Shown: positions 1 to 8,564 of the stretch, piece after piece
Numbering within the stretch: position 1 is the first letter of the stretch
Layout of the letters: each line of letters starts with the position of its first letter
Origin: Sideroxydans lithotrophicus
GTDB lineage: Bacteria; Pseudomonadota; Gammaproteobacteria; Burkholderiales; Sulfuriferulaceae
Assembly (NCBI GenBank): GCA_022736605.1
Contig: DZDB01000001.1
Span: 1 to 32,061, forward strand
DNA length: 32,061 nucleotides
Direction of reading: 5' to 3'
The notes under the pieces: generated by a model
The model's database searches: none
What the model saw: the letters and a program-made list of their open reading frames with translations, nothing else
Told to the model about the DNA's origin: nothing
Made by a program: the position numbers and the translations under genes

Positions 1-993
1 GGCATAATGTGGGCGCAGATTTTCAGCATCGACGCATTCCAGTCCCTGCCGCGCAAGCGATTCAATGACGCGTGAGGCATGCACCAACTCGCCGCCGGGA
101 AATACGTAGTCATCAATGAATTCGGCGATACCGCTGCCCAGACCCGCCGTATCCACGCCCGCAGAAGTAATACCGTGATTGAGCACCAGGCCACCCGGCT
201 TTAGCAAGCTGAATATCTTGGCAAAATACGCATCCAGATTGCCGCGTCCGACATGCTCGAACATACCGACGCTGGCGATCTTGTCGAATAGTGCATCTTC
301 GGGCACATCACGATAGTCCATCAATTGGACTTCGAGCTGGTCTTCCAGCCCCCGCGCGCGGATTTGCTCGCGCACGAAATCATGCTGGTTTTGCGACAAC
401 GTGATGCCGACCGCCCGCACGCCGTAATGCTCGACCGCATGCAATACCAACCCGCCCCAGCCGCAGCCAATATCGAGCAGGCGATCACCCGGCTGTAGAC
501 GCAGTTTTTTACAGATGTGATCGAGCTTGGCGATTTGCGCCTGTTCCAGCGTATCGTCCGGATGCTGGAAATAGGCGCAGGAATAAACGCGCCGCTGATC
601 CAGCCAGAGCGCATAAAAATCGTTGGACACGTCATAGTGATAGCCGATGTTCTTGCGGTCACGGGTGCGTGTGTGACGCCACCATTTCCACGCCGCGCTG
701 CCGCGCTTGTCTTCGGTGATGCAGTCACCATCAGCGCAGAGCTGTTCGCCCAGGCGGATGATTTCACGCATGTCGCCGTCAAGGTCAATCTCCCCTTCGA
801 CATAGCAGCGCGCAAATTTTCCCAGCGTGGGCGCAGACAGCGCGGTCGCTGCCTTGAGCGAATGGAGCGACAGACGCACTTTCTCGGGTTTGCCAAGATT
901 CAACGTCTCGCCATTCCAGAAATGAATGGCTAGCGGCAGAGTCAGGCCAGTTATCTTCGATTTGTATCGGTTGATGATAACGTTGTCCAGCAT
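1..993 (-). CDS. cfa: Cyclopropane-fatty-acyl-phospholipid synthase (3' end cut by window edge)
   Basis: This SAM-dependent enzyme adds a methylene bridge across cis double bonds of membrane phospholipid acyl chains. I translated 331 codons from the ATG at 993, which has GGAGG four bases upstream, to the window edge with no stop. The N-terminal part is the usual lipid-binding extension. The methyltransferase core begins around residue 120 with NIGYHYDVSNDFYALWLD, followed by the SAM motif LDIGCGWGG and then SVGMFEHVG and YVFPGGEL, all typical of the family. The family is usually about 390 residues, so roughly the last 50-60 are missing. It is the last gene seen in a four-gene minus-strand operon, 24 bases after the DUF3501 gene. 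Cyclopropanation usually protects membranes against acid and oxidative stress, which suits the upstream rubrerythrin. The family is certain; the operon link is inference. Confidence 0.95.
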   Translation of the reverse strand, partial: MLDNVIINRYKSKITGLTLPLAIHFWNGETLNLGKPEKVRLSLHSLKAATALSAPTLGKFARCYVEGEIDLDGDMREIIRLGEQLCADGDCITEDKRGSAAWKWWRHTRTRDRKNIGYHYDVSNDFYALWLDQRRVYSCAYFQHPDDTLEQAQIAKLDHICKKLRLQPGDRLLDIGCGWGGLVLHAVEHYGVRAVGITLSQNQHDFVREQIRARGLEDQLEVQLMDYRDVPEDALFDKIASVGMFEHVGRGNLDAYFAKIFSLLKPGGLVLNHGITSAGVDTAGLGSGIAEFIDDYVFPGGELVHASRVIESLARQGLECVDAENLRPHYA

Positions 994-1017
994 ACCGCCT
1001 CCGCTTATCTACCCAGA

Positions 1018-1605
1018 TTAGAACACCAGATCCGCCATAAGTGCCGTGCGCGTAGCCTCGGACACCGCCGTCTGTTGTGCCATGTAGCTGGGGTGCTGCA
1101 CACCCATTGCCACGCTGGCACCGGCGCGCAGCGCATCCATCATGCTGCGCGTCAGATCAAAGCGCAGAAAATGTACAGACGAGGTTTTTTCGGCGTTCTC
1201 GCGCTCCATGTCCTCGTCAGCAATCGCGAATACCTTGTCGCACTCACCAACCTGCACGTAGACCTGATCTTCCACACCCTTTAGCAAGGCCAGCATCCGG
1301 CGTCGCTCGGCTTCTTCGGCATATTCGATCAGCATCGTTGCTTTCCAGTTATGCCCATCCGGCAGTAGCGGCGTATAAGCGTTGAGTTCGTCTTCAATAC
1401 CCTGCTCTTCGAAGGTTTTTTCAACGCGCAGCATCTCCTGGATCTGATAGCGCAGGGTTTTTTCATCTTCGAACATCAACGCGATGTTTTCGCCCAAATG
1501 CACCAGACGGTTCTTTTTGTGCGCCATGGTTTCGGCGCGGATTGCAGGCCGTGCCTTGGTGTAGGCTTCCAGAGTCATCAGGCTGTCGCGGGTAATCGCT
1601 GGCAT
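1018..1605 (-). CDS. DUF3501 family protein
   Basis: This 195-residue soluble protein of unknown function matches DUF3501 in length and in its features: an N-terminal ITRDSLMTLEAY segment, HKKNRLVHLGENI, and the ML-EYAEEAERRR helix near the middle. The start is well placed, with GAGGA eight bases upstream of the ATG. No signal peptide, membrane segment or obvious metal-binding cysteine cluster is visible. It lies 71 bases downstream of the Fe-S protein gene and 24 bases upstream of cfa. From family knowledge, DUF3501 genes are repeatedly found beside rubrerythrin and this heterodisulfide-reductase-like Fe-S protein, often with a Fur-family regulator, which points to a role in peroxide or iron-sulfur stress. 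No biochemical activity can be assigned. Confidence 0.88.
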   Translation of the reverse strand: MPAITRDSLMTLEAYTKARPAIRAETMAHKKNRLVHLGENIALMFEDEKTLRYQIQEMLRVEKTFEEQGIEDELNAYTPLLPDGHNWKATMLIEYAEEAERRRMLALLKGVEDQVYVQVGECDKVFAIADEDMERENAEKTSSVHFLRFDLTRSMMDALRAGASVAMGVQHPSYMAQQTAVSEATRTALMADLVF

Positions 1606-1676
1606 AAATCAGTCCTCGTGTACATGCTGAGCCGTTATCGGGCCCGGTTTGAACAAACAATTAGGCATTGTCAGGG

Positions 1677-3002
1677 TTATAGCCCATACGCAATACGCAT
1701 CAAAGTAATCGGATGCGCCTTCTGCGCCTGACTCTCACCCATACCATGCAAAATGTGGCGCGCGGCAATATCACAATCGGAACTGACGTAATTCGGCTCT
1801 GGCGCAGCCATCTGCTTGAATACCGGGCGACCGATTTTCATCGCGTTATCGTAATATTCCGACTTCACGCCCCAGGTGCCATCGTGGCCGGAACAGCGCT
1901 CGACCATGGTCACTTCCGCACCCGCCAGCTTCAGGCTGTCACGTGTTTTATTGCCAATGTTCTGTACCCGCTGATGACACGGCACGTGGTATGACACCTT
2001 GCCCAATGGCTTGGTGAACTCACTTTTCAGCAACCCATCTGCATGGCGAGCCATCAGGTATTCAAACGGATCCCACATCGCTGCCTTGACCGCCTGCACG
2101 TCCGCGTCATCCGGAAACATCAAGGGCAGTTCCTGCTTGAACATCAACGTGCAGGACGGGACACCGGTCAGAATTGCATAGCCATCACGCGCCAGTTTTG
2201 CCAAGTGTGGAATATTGACGTTTTTCAGTTTTTCAACGGTTTCAAGATCACCCAGTTCCAGCTTGGGCATGCCGCAGCACGCTTCCTTTTCCACCAGTTG
2301 CGCGGGGATTTCATTGTGCGCCAGCACTTTAAGCAAATCGTGGCCAATGCCTGGTTCGTTATAGTTCACATAACAGGTCGCGTAAATGGCGACTTTGCCC
2401 GGCGTCTGCGCCCCGGCTTTCACCGCAAAGCTGTCATCCGGGCGCGCCGTACTGCGGAATTTGGCACTGTCGTACTGCGGCAGCTGCTGGTCTTTGTGCA
2501 CACCCAGCTTGCCATCCATCAGCTTGCGTGCCGTAGCGTTGTTGAGCGTTGCATTGACGACTTGCACCACCACTGGTATCGACGCCAGTTTGCCCATGGC
2601 ATCGGTGCTGGACAACAGTTTGTCACGGAATTTTGTCTCGCCTTTTTTATACTTGATCGCCTTGGCCCGCAGCATGGTATGCGGAAAATCCAGATTCCAC
2701 GGATGCGGCGGCACATACGGGCATTTGGTCATGTAACACAGGTCACACAGGTAACACTGATCCACGACCTTCCAGTAATCCTGCTTGTTGATACCATCGA
2801 CTTCCAGCGTCGGCGATTCGTCCACCAGGTCGAATAGCGTCGGGAAGGCGGTACATAAAGACACGCAGCGGCGGCACCCGTGGCACAAGTCATACACTCG
2901 CTCCAGTTCATGGAACAACGCGGCTTCATCGTAAAATTCGGGATTTTTCCAGTCCAGCGCATGCCGGGTAGGCGCTTGCAGATTGCCTTCGCGCACAGTC
3001 AT
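1677..3002 (-). CDS. HdrD/GlpC-like (Fe-S)-binding protein with CCG domains
   Basis: This cytosolic or membrane-associated electron-transfer protein of 441 residues has two [4Fe-4S] motifs near the N-terminus, CHGCRRCVSLC and CYLCDLCYMTKCPY. They are followed by two cysteine-rich CCG-type modules: ACCGMPK and PSCTLMF in the middle, then YHVPCHQRVQ and ERCSGHDGTWG near the C-terminus. This order is that of heterodisulfide reductase subunit D and GlpC-type proteins, but no partner dehydrogenase gene is adjacent, so the electron donor and acceptor are unknown. I chose the ATG at 3002 (MTVREG) with a modest GAAAG upstream. An in-frame GTG at 3062 would add 20 unremarkable residues and has no ribosome site. 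It sits between rubrerythrin and DUF3501, a conserved grouping suggesting a peroxide or redox-stress electron-transfer chain. Confidence 0.87.
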   Translation of the reverse strand: MTVREGNLQAPTRHALDWKNPEFYDEAALFHELERVYDLCHGCRRCVSLCTAFPTLFDLVDESPTLEVDGINKQDYWKVVDQCYLCDLCYMTKCPYVPPHPWNLDFPHTMLRAKAIKYKKGETKFRDKLLSSTDAMGKLASIPVVVQVVNATLNNATARKLMDGKLGVHKDQQLPQYDSAKFRSTARPDDSFAVKAGAQTPGKVAIYATCYVNYNEPGIGHDLLKVLAHNEIPAQLVEKEACCGMPKLELGDLETVEKLKNVNIPHLAKLARDGYAILTGVPSCTLMFKQELPLMFPDDADVQAVKAAMWDPFEYLMARHADGLLKSEFTKPLGKVSYHVPCHQRVQNIGNKTRDSLKLAGAEVTMVERCSGHDGTWGVKSEYYDNAMKIGRPVFKQMAAPEPNYVSSDCDIAARHILHGMGESQAQKAHPITLMRIAYGL

Positions 3003-3088
3003 TTTGTTCTTTCGGAATAGGGTATTTAAATCCGCAGTGAGCGCTGCCAAGGCAATACTCACTGCGGTGTGATGCGTATCAAGCCAGC

Positions 3089-3508
3089 TTAGTCGACCAG
3101 TGCGTCAAGGGCTTTCTGGAACCGCCCAGCGTGTGAGCGTTCTGCCTTGGCCAAAGTTTCAAACCAGTCGGCAATCTCATCAAACCCTTCATCACGCGCA
3201 GTTTTAGCCATACCTGGATACATATCAGTGTACTCATGGGTCTCGCCTGCAACCGATGCTTTCAGGTTGTCGCGGCTGGCACCGATGGGCAGACCCGTTG
3301 CGGGATCACCACAGGCTTCAAGGTATTCAAGGTGGCCGTGCGCATGACCGGTTTCACCCTCAGCAGTCGAGCGGAACACTGCAGCCACGTCGTTTTGACC
3401 TTCCACGTCAGCCTTCGCTGCGAAATACAGATAGCGGCGATTTGCTTGGGATTCACCGGCAAACGCCTCTTTTAAACTAGTTTCGGTTTTAGAACCTTTC
3501 AGTTGCAT
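3089..3508 (-). CDS. Rubrerythrin (short form, diiron domain only)
   Basis: This is a ferritin-like diiron protein of 139 residues, the class that reduces hydrogen peroxide using electrons from a redox partner. The metal-ligand helices are visible as [34 protein letters not shown] and [11 protein letters not shown]. There is no C-terminal rubredoxin domain, so an external electron donor is needed; the Fe-S protein encoded next is a candidate, by inference. The start at 3508 follows GAGGGG eight bases upstream. The reading frame stays open for 22 more codons upstream, but these have no ribosome site and do not look like family sequence. It is the first gene of the minus-strand operon and is divergent from msrB. 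A PerR-box-like palindrome lies 68 bases upstream of the start. Confidence 0.93.
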   Translation of the reverse strand: MQLKGSKTETSLKEAFAGESQANRRYLYFAAKADVEGQNDVAAVFRSTAEGETGHAHGHLEYLEACGDPATGLPIGASRDNLKASVAGETHEYTDMYPGMAKTARDEGFDEIADWFETLAKAERSHAGRFQKALDALVD

Positions 3509-3575
3509 GATATTGCCCCTCTTGGTTAAATTAAACAGCTTGCTGATTACTATAGTTATCAACGCCTCCAACAAA

Positions 3576-3590
3576 TTAGACTTAATCTAA
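3576..3590. promoter_or_regulatory. PerR/Fur-box-like 7-1-7 palindrome upstream of the rubrerythrin operon
   Basis: The 15 bases TTAGACTTAATCTAA form an imperfect 7-1-7 inverted repeat with one mismatched pair. They match 10 of 14 defined positions of the PerR box TTATAATNATTATAA. Rubrerythrin is a classic PerR target, so peroxide-responsive repression is plausible. A TATAGT on the minus strand about 25 bases closer to the gene could be the -10 element. No Fur-family gene lies in the window, so the regulator is inferred. Confidence 0.45.
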
Positions 3591-3719
3591 ATTGCGAATT
3601 AAATGTAATTCAAAGTCCCCCGCCATGTCAATGCTAAAAGCGAAGCATAAAGCATGCTCAGGCACTTTATAAGCCAGCAGGTGTCCCACATTTTGCAGAA
3701 ACAACAGAGGCGTTTAATC

Positions 3720-4118
3720 ATGACAGACAAAATCATCCCTTCAGAACAAGCGTTACGCGCAAAGCTCAGCCCGGAGCAATACCATATTTTGCGCGAACAC
3801 GGCACCGAACGCGCCTTTACCGGCAAATACTGGGATCTCAAGGACGACGGTAAATACCACTGTGCCGTCTGCGACGAAGTATTATTTGATGCTGCCACCA
3901 AATACGATTCCGGCAGTGGCTGGCCGAGCTTTTGGCAGCCCGATTCGGCGGCGGCTGTTGAAACCGAGACCGACCATAGCCTGTTGATGGCACGCACCGA
4001 AGTGCATTGCCACCGTTGCGGCAGCCACCTCGGCCACGTGTTTGAAGACGGTCCGGCACCGACCGGTTTGCGCTATTGCATCAATTCCGCCTCGCTGGAT
4101 TTCAAATCCAAAACCTGA
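3720..4118 (+). CDS. msrB: Peptide-methionine (R)-S-oxide reductase MsrB
   Basis: MsrB repairs oxidised methionine by reducing the R-sulfoxide, usually with thioredoxin as donor. The 132-residue protein has the zinc-binding CxxC pairs CAVCDE and [15 protein letters not shown], the family segment [11 protein letters not shown], and the catalytic cysteine Cys120 in RYCINSASL. The resolving-cysteine type cannot be assigned with confidence from sequence alone. The chosen ATG at 3720 is preceded by AGAGG about nine bases upstream and gives the usual family N-terminus. The frame opens at 3654, but the extra 22 residues lack support. It is divergent from the rubrerythrin operon, so the 211-base gap between them separates two oxidative-stress units. 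Confidence 0.96.
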   Translation: MTDKIIPSEQALRAKLSPEQYHILREHGTERAFTGKYWDLKDDGKYHCAVCDEVLFDAATKYDSGSGWPSFWQPDSAAAVETETDHSLLMARTEVHCHRCGSHLGHVFEDGPAPTGLRYCINSASLDFKSKT

Positions 4119-4201
4119 GCCACGTCGCGTCTGATGTTTGCAATTGCACGCATAACCCGGCAACCTGTCGCTTCTTATACTGACAGCAACCGGGATTTCG
4201 C

Positions 4202-4900
4202 TTGTTTACTGCCACCCTCACTCAAATTCAGCAGGCCACGCCCAGCGTCAAGCTGTTCAAGCTCAAGGTTGAAGACCCGGCTTTTCACTTTTTGGCCGGG
4301 CAGTGGATCGATCTGAAAATCGAACTGGACGGAGCGCCACATCTGGGCGGTTATTCAATGACCTCATCGCCGGTGGTTCATGGTGCGATTGAACTGGCAA
4401 TCAAATCCAGCACACGTCACCCGGTTACGCGATGGTTGCACGAACAGGCTCGCATTGGCGATACGGTGCAGATTTCCGGCGGTCAGGGCGTGTTTGTTTA
4501 TCAACCCGAAATGAGTCAGCGCATCGTACTGGTCGGCGCGGGCGTGGGCGTTACGCCGCTGATCAGCATCTTTCGCTATGTTGCCGACGCCGTACCCGGC
4601 ACAGACGCCACTTTGGTGTACAGCATACCCAGCCCGGACGAATTTCTGTTTCGCGACGAAATCGAGCGCCTCAGCCTGCAATTCAACAACTTGCACAGTC
4701 TGGTCAGCGTGACCCAGCCCGACGCGCACTGGCACGGACTGAGCGGCCGCACCGACGCCGCCTTGCTGCAACGCGCAGGCATGAGCAGCGACACCCTGTA
4801 TTACCTGTGCGGGCCACAAGGCATGGTGGAAGACGTCAGCGCCATGCTGGCGAGCCTTGGTGTACCGGCCAGCCGGATTATTTATGAGAAATGGTGGTAG
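4202..4900 (+). CDS. FAD/NAD(P)H-binding oxidoreductase of the ferredoxin-NADP reductase family
   Basis: This 232-residue soluble flavoprotein is a stand-alone reductase module. It has an N-terminal FAD-binding barrel with GQWIDLKIE and the flavin-contact motif GGYSMTSSP, then a nucleotide-binding half with VGAGVGVTPLISIFRY and the C-terminal YYLCGPQGMVEDV. No 2Fe-2S domain is attached, so it resembles OXNAD1-type or flavin-reductase-like proteins, and its electron acceptor is unknown. The only possible start after the in-frame stop at 4181-4183 is a TTG at 4202, so translation is probably weak. It follows msrB by 83 bases on the same strand. A role in supplying electrons to a stress-repair enzyme is possible but unsupported beyond proximity. 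Confidence 0.88.
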   Translation: MFTATLTQIQQATPSVKLFKLKVEDPAFHFLAGQWIDLKIELDGAPHLGGYSMTSSPVVHGAIELAIKSSTRHPVTRWLHEQARIGDTVQISGGQGVFVYQPEMSQRIVLVGAGVGVTPLISIFRYVADAVPGTDATLVYSIPSPDEFLFRDEIERLSLQFNNLHSLVSVTQPDAHWHGLSGRTDAALLQRAGMSSDTLYYLCGPQGMVEDVSAMLASLGVPASRIIYEKWW

Positions 4901-4937
4901 CGCCGTACCATATTCAGTTAACCACAGTCACGGCATG

Positions 4938-4959
4938 ATACGAGGTTCAAAACCCGTAT
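4938..4959 (+). other. Small hairpin in the leader of the secreted MBL gene
   Basis: ATACG and GGTT pair with AACC and CGTAT (5 + 4 base pairs with one bulged A, 3-base loop). The hairpin sits just before the ribosome site GGAG at 4962-4965. No T-run follows, so it is not an intrinsic terminator. It could affect translation of the gene at 4973 or be chance. Confidence 0.3.
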
Positions 4960-4972
4960 CTGGAGCTTCATC

Positions 4973-5923
4973 ATGCACCTCATCGCTATTCTGCGCCGCC
5001 TGCTCGCCCCCGCTCTGCTGCTACCGCTAACGGCACTCGCTGCTGACAACACCGTACGTGACTATTCAGCCGAAAAAATCGCCGCCCACACCTATGTCAT
5101 TCACGGCCCGCTCGGTCAGCCTTCCGTTGCCAACCAGGGGTTCATGAATAACCCTGGCTTTGTTGTGACGCAAACCGGCGTGGTTGTTATTGATCCCGGC
5201 GCCAGCCTGGAGAGCGGCCGCATGGTGCTACGCCAAATCAAGAAAGTCACACCAAAACCTGTCACCCACGTTCTCGCCACCCACGTACACGGTGACCACT
5301 GGCTTGGCAATCAAGCCATTATCGACGCGTATCCGAAGGCGCAATTAATGGCACACCCACAGATGATCGAGAAAGCGCGGGCGGGAGAAGCTGAAACTTG
5401 GGTCAGCCTGATGGATCGGCTGACCCAAGGTTATACCAAGGGCACGCGCGCGGTGATTCCCACCGTGGCGGTAAACGAAAATCAGCGTTTCTCAACTGGC
5501 GGCGTAACGTTTCACATCCTGGCACCGCAAAATGCCCATAGCAAAACCGACATCATGATCGAGGTGGTGCAGGATTCCGTCTTGTTTACCGGCGACAACG
5601 TATTGGCTGATTACATTGCACGTCTCGATGACGGCACTTTCAAAGGCAACATCGCCGCATGCGACCGTGCCATCGCGCTGAAAGCCAAGCATTATGTGCC
5701 GGGCCATGGCAAAACCGGCGACGCACAAATGGTGCAACGCTACCGCGACTACATGGCGATCCTGTTTGCGGAAGTACAGCACCAGTACGACGCAGGCAAA
5801 AGTGATTTCGAGATGAAGCCTGCGGTGGCAAGCAAATTGCAGAATTTTCGCACACTACCCGGCTTTGACGACCAGCTCGGCAAGCACATCAGCCTCGCTG
5901 TGCTGGAAATCGAAGCAATGTAA
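4973..5923 (+). CDS. Secreted MBL-fold metallohydrolase (SoxH-like, copy 1)
   Basis: This 316-residue protein has a signal peptide, with a hydrophobic stretch ending TALAAD around residue 24, so it is exported to the periplasm. The catalytic metal motif THVHGDHWLGN (HxHxDH) follows the segment NQGFMNNPGFVVTQTGVVVIDP. A later metal-ligand aspartate lies in VLFTGDNVL, and the final ligand histidine in YVPGHGKTGD. This arrangement is that of SoxH-like or quinoprotein-relay MBL hydrolases. The substrate is unknown. A ribosome site GGAG precedes the ATG. It is clearly paralogous to the gene at 21006-21959, sharing the NQG(F/Y)M-N-GFVVT box and the same domain layout. No sox or PQQ genes flank it, so a sulfur-oxidation role is only a family-level guess. 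Confidence 0.88.
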   Translation: MHLIAILRRLLAPALLLPLTALAADNTVRDYSAEKIAAHTYVIHGPLGQPSVANQGFMNNPGFVVTQTGVVVIDPGASLESGRMVLRQIKKVTPKPVTHVLATHVHGDHWLGNQAIIDAYPKAQLMAHPQMIEKARAGEAETWVSLMDRLTQGYTKGTRAVIPTVAVNENQRFSTGGVTFHILAPQNAHSKTDIMIEVVQDSVLFTGDNVLADYIARLDDGTFKGNIAACDRAIALKAKHYVPGHGKTGDAQMVQRYRDYMAILFAEVQHQYDAGKSDFEMKPAVASKLQNFRTLPGFDDQLGKHISLAVLEIEAM

Positions 5924-5936
5924 CCAGTACACCAAG

Positions 5937-6245
5937 TTACACCGACCAGACGTTGCCCAGCCTGACGGTCTCAATCCGGCTCCCCAGCAGCGTCACCATG
6001 CCTTCGCGCCGGTTATCGCCGGTGTCGCTGTATTCAAACCGGTAGCCCCGGCGTAACACCAGCTGACCGTGGTCATTGCGTGCCAAACGCAATGACGCCA
6101 AGGCCACCGTATCGTCCAGCAACTGCACCTGATCGGCGTCACAACCGCGCCTGGCTGCCGCCACCGCTGTTTCGCGGCTGGTCATGCTGTTCAGCCAGAA
6201 CCAGCCCAGCGCCGCCAGCAGTGCCACAAAAATCAGTTCCGTCAT
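5937..6245 (-). CDS. DUF3301 domain protein, single N-terminal membrane anchor
   Basis: This 102-residue protein has one N-terminal hydrophobic segment (ELIFVALLAALGWFWLNSM) and a small soluble domain with AARRGCDADQVQLLDDTVALASLRLAR and RRGYRFEYSDTGDNRREGMVTLLG. This matches DUF3301, a family common in beta- and gammaproteobacteria with no known activity. It is convergent with the secreted MBL gene (13 bases apart) and lies 51 bases downstream of the RhlE helicase gene on the same strand, so it may be read through from it. Confidence 0.85.
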   Translation of the reverse strand: MTELIFVALLAALGWFWLNSMTSRETAVAAARRGCDADQVQLLDDTVALASLRLARNDHGQLVLRRGYRFEYSDTGDNRREGMVTLLGSRIETVRLGNVWSV

Positions 6246-6296
6246 CGGTCTGGTTAAAACGTCGTCAGAACCACGGCCCGGTTGCGCCTGCCCGGC

Positions 6297-7694
6297 TTAA
6301 TTGCCCGCATTGCCCGGCGGCCGAAACAGCGCTGCGACCTGCTTGCGAACGGGTGTCGCCGCTGCTTGCGCGCGCAATGCAGGCGGCGTATCCGGCACCT
6401 CGATGTCGACACGCTCACGACGCGTGGGCGGGCTGGCCATCAGCGCTTCACGTGCGGCGGCGCCAGACACAGGTGTCGAGGCGCCAGCGGCCTGTTTTGA
6501 TGGGTCAAACCGTGGCTGACGCGCACGCGCGGGCTCCGGCATCGCACCCAGTTCGGGTTCAAAACCCGGAATGATTTCGGTCGGGATTTTGGCACCCAAT
6601 AAACGCTCGATATCGGCCAGATAGCGCAGCTCGTCGACTGACACCAGCGACCAGGCTTCGCCACTGGCACCCGCTCGTCCGGTACGGCCAATACGATGCA
6701 CGTAATCTTCGGCAGCGTGCGGCATATCGTAATTGACCACGCACGGCAACTGATCGATATCGATGCCACGCGCGGCGACGTCGGTTGCGACCAAAACCTG
6801 GATCACGCCTTGCTTGAACTGATCCAGCGCCTCGACCCGCGCCTGCTGGGTTTTGTCACCATGAATCGCATTGGCCGGAATGCCGTCACGGCTCAAATGC
6901 TGTGCCAGCCGGTTGGCACCCAGCTTGGTGCCGCAAAATACCAGCACTTGACGCAACTGGCGGGTTTTGATCAGGTGCGTGAGCAGCGCATGCTTACGCT
7001 CCTTGTGCACCGGCAATACCACTTGCCTGACCGTTTCGGCAGCGGTATTGCGGCGCGCCACCTCAATCAACTGTGGCGCATTCATCATACTGTCGGCGAG
7101 CTTTTTGATCTCGCCGGAAAACGTGGCCGAAAACATCATGTTCTGCCGTTGCGCGGGTAACAGCGCAATAATGCGGCGTAAATCCGGCATGAAACCCATG
7201 TCCAGCATACGGTCTGCTTCGTCCAGAATCAGCATCTGCACCATCGACAAATTAACTGTTTTATTTTGCACGTGGTCGAGCAGACGACCCGGCGTAGCGA
7301 CCAGAATATCCACACCATTGCGCAAAATCGCGATTTGCGCGTTCATGTTGACGCCACCGTAGACCACCGTGGTGCGCAACGGCAGGTACTTGCCATAGGT
7401 GTGGACGCTTTCTTCCACCTGCATTGCGAGTTCGCGGGTGGGTGTCAGGATCAACGCACGGACCGGATGGCGTGCAGGCGAAGGGCTGGTGGTGGCGAAC
7501 GGCGCCAGCCGACTCAGCATCGGCAGGGTAAAACCGGCCGTTTTGCCAGTGCCGGTTTGCGCGCCTGCCATTACATCGCAACCTGTCAGCGCGACCGGTA
7601 TGACTTGCGCCTGAACCGGCGTGGGTTCAGTGTAACCGCACTCTACGACCGCGCGAAGTATCTCAGGCACCAGGCCGAGATCGGAAAAAGCCAT
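6297..7694 (-). CDS. rhlE: DEAD-box ATP-dependent RNA helicase, RhlE type
   Basis: This cytosolic RNA helicase of 465 residues acts in RNA remodelling such as ribosome assembly or mRNA turnover. The domain order is complete: Q-motif near the N-terminus (FSDLGL with [10 protein letters not shown]), Walker [25 protein letters not shown], the DEAD box in [18 protein letters not shown], then [11 protein letters not shown] and HRIGRTGR in the second RecA domain. About 90 C-terminal residues form a low-complexity, Ala/Pro/Arg-rich tail typical of RhlE and likely to contact RNA. The ATG at 7694 has AGGAG eight bases upstream. A sigma70-like promoter lies just ahead. Symbol assignment among DEAD-box paralogues is by overall resemblance. 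Confidence 0.93.
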   Translation of the reverse strand: MAFSDLGLVPEILRAVVECGYTEPTPVQAQVIPVALTGCDVMAGAQTGTGKTAGFTLPMLSRLAPFATTSPSPARHPVRALILTPTRELAMQVEESVHTYGKYLPLRTTVVYGGVNMNAQIAILRNGVDILVATPGRLLDHVQNKTVNLSMVQMLILDEADRMLDMGFMPDLRRIIALLPAQRQNMMFSATFSGEIKKLADSMMNAPQLIEVARRNTAAETVRQVVLPVHKERKHALLTHLIKTRQLRQVLVFCGTKLGANRLAQHLSRDGIPANAIHGDKTQQARVEALDQFKQGVIQVLVATDVAARGIDIDQLPCVVNYDMPHAAEDYVHRIGRTGRAGASGEAWSLVSVDELRYLADIERLLGAKIPTEIIPGFEPELGAMPEPARARQPRFDPSKQAAGASTPVSGAAAREALMASPPTRRERVDIEVPDTPPALRAQAAATPVRKQVAALFRPPGNAGN

Positions 7695-7723
7695 GCGTAT
7701 TGCTCCTGATAAATCAAGCGCTT

Positions 7724-7753
7724 ATTGTACAGCAATTGCGCTATACCAGTCAG
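7724..7753 (-). promoter_or_regulatory. Candidate sigma70 promoter for rhlE
   Basis: On the minus strand, CTGACT (7753-7748) and TACAAT (7729-7724) are separated by 18 bases, about 30 bases before the rhlE start. The -10 matches 5 of 6 consensus bases and the -35 matches 4 of 6. The upstream MBL gene lies on the same strand, so this would give rhlE its own transcript. Confidence 0.5.
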
Positions 7754-7790
7754 CGCCCAACCGTCGCAAATGCGCTCGGTTCGGCTGCGC

Positions 7791-8564
7791 TCAGCGCGTA
7801 TTCAATTCGCGCCAGTCAAAACCATCTTCCTGTGTGGCGTGGGTCAATCCTGCCGGTGGATTGCTGAGCACGCTGGTCAGCGCCTGTAACGCGAGTTCTG
7901 GTGTGTTGTTTTGTCTGGAAAGGTGTGCCGCGATCAAATGTTGCAAGCGGCTGTTGTCCAGCCGACTGAGCAGATGCGCCGCTGCATGATTGTCGAGATG
8001 GCCGTATTGTCCAGCGATACGACGCTTCAAACCGGGTGGATAGCCACTCTGTTGCAGCAGACTGGCATCGTGGTTGCACTCCAGCACCAGCGCGTCGCAG
8101 CGTGTCAGCATGGCTTCGATATGCGGCGTGGTAGCGCCCACGTCGGTCAACAAACCGAGCCGGTGCGTGCCGTCGCCAAACACGAACTGCACCGGTTCGC
8201 GCGCATCATGCGGCACCGGAAACGGCTGGATTTCAATGTCACCGATGGCAAACGCGGCATGGCTGTCGATATTACGCACCTCAGGCAATTTGTCATACTG
8301 GTTGCGAAATACCGTCAGCGTACCGCGCGTGAGCCAGACCGGCATGCCGTATTTGCGCGCAAATGCCGCTGCACCGCCGATATGGTCGCCATGTTCGTGG
8401 GTGATGACGATCGCATCGATCGCATCCGGCGTCAGCCCCTTGCGGGCAAGACGGCGCACCGTTTCGCGCAGGCCAAAACCGCAATCGACCATGACCCGGG
8501 TTGCGCCCACCTCAACCACCAGTGCGTTGCCCTCGCTACCACTGCCGAGCGAGGCAAAGCGCAT
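7791..8564 (-). CDS. Cytoplasmic MBL-fold metallohydrolase (YycJ/WalJ-like)
   Basis: This 257-residue protein has no signal peptide. It opens with RFASLGSGSEGNALVVE, then CGFGLRETVRRL, and carries the metal motif THEHGDHIGG (HxHxDH) with later ligands in LECNHD and GHLDNHAAA. This resembles YycJ/WalJ and related phosphodiesterase-like MBL proteins, where double-strand 5'-exonuclease activity has been proposed; the function here is unproven. Its ATG overlaps the bamC stop codon by one base (TAATG), which implies translational coupling. It is therefore the third gene of the dapA-bamC operon. Confidence 0.88.
   Translation of the reverse strand: MRFASLGSGSEGNALVVEVGATRVMVDCGFGLRETVRRLARKGLTPDAIDAIVITHEHGDHIGGAAAFARKYGMPVWLTRGTLTVFRNQYDKLPEVRNIDSHAAFAIGDIEIQPFPVPHDAREPVQFVFGDGTHRLGLLTDVGATTPHIEAMLTRCDALVLECNHDASLLQQSGYPPGLKRRIAGQYGHLDNHAAAHLLSRLDNSRLQHLIAAHLSRQNNTPELALQALTSVLSNPPAGLTHATQEDGFDWRELNTR

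Noticed and set aside
2043-2837. Plus-strand open frame of 264 codons
   Set aside because: It is antisense to the Fe-S protein gene, which has two complete 4Fe-4S motifs; no domain is seen in the opposite frame.
3060-3062. GTG start that would lengthen the Fe-S protein by 20 residues
   Set aside because: No ribosome site precedes it, and the added residues resemble nothing in the family.
7760-7800. GCGCT/AGCGC inverted repeat with repeated GAGCGCA after the MBL gene, considered as a terminator or repeat element
   Set aside because: The stem is short, no T-run follows, and I found no second copy in the window.
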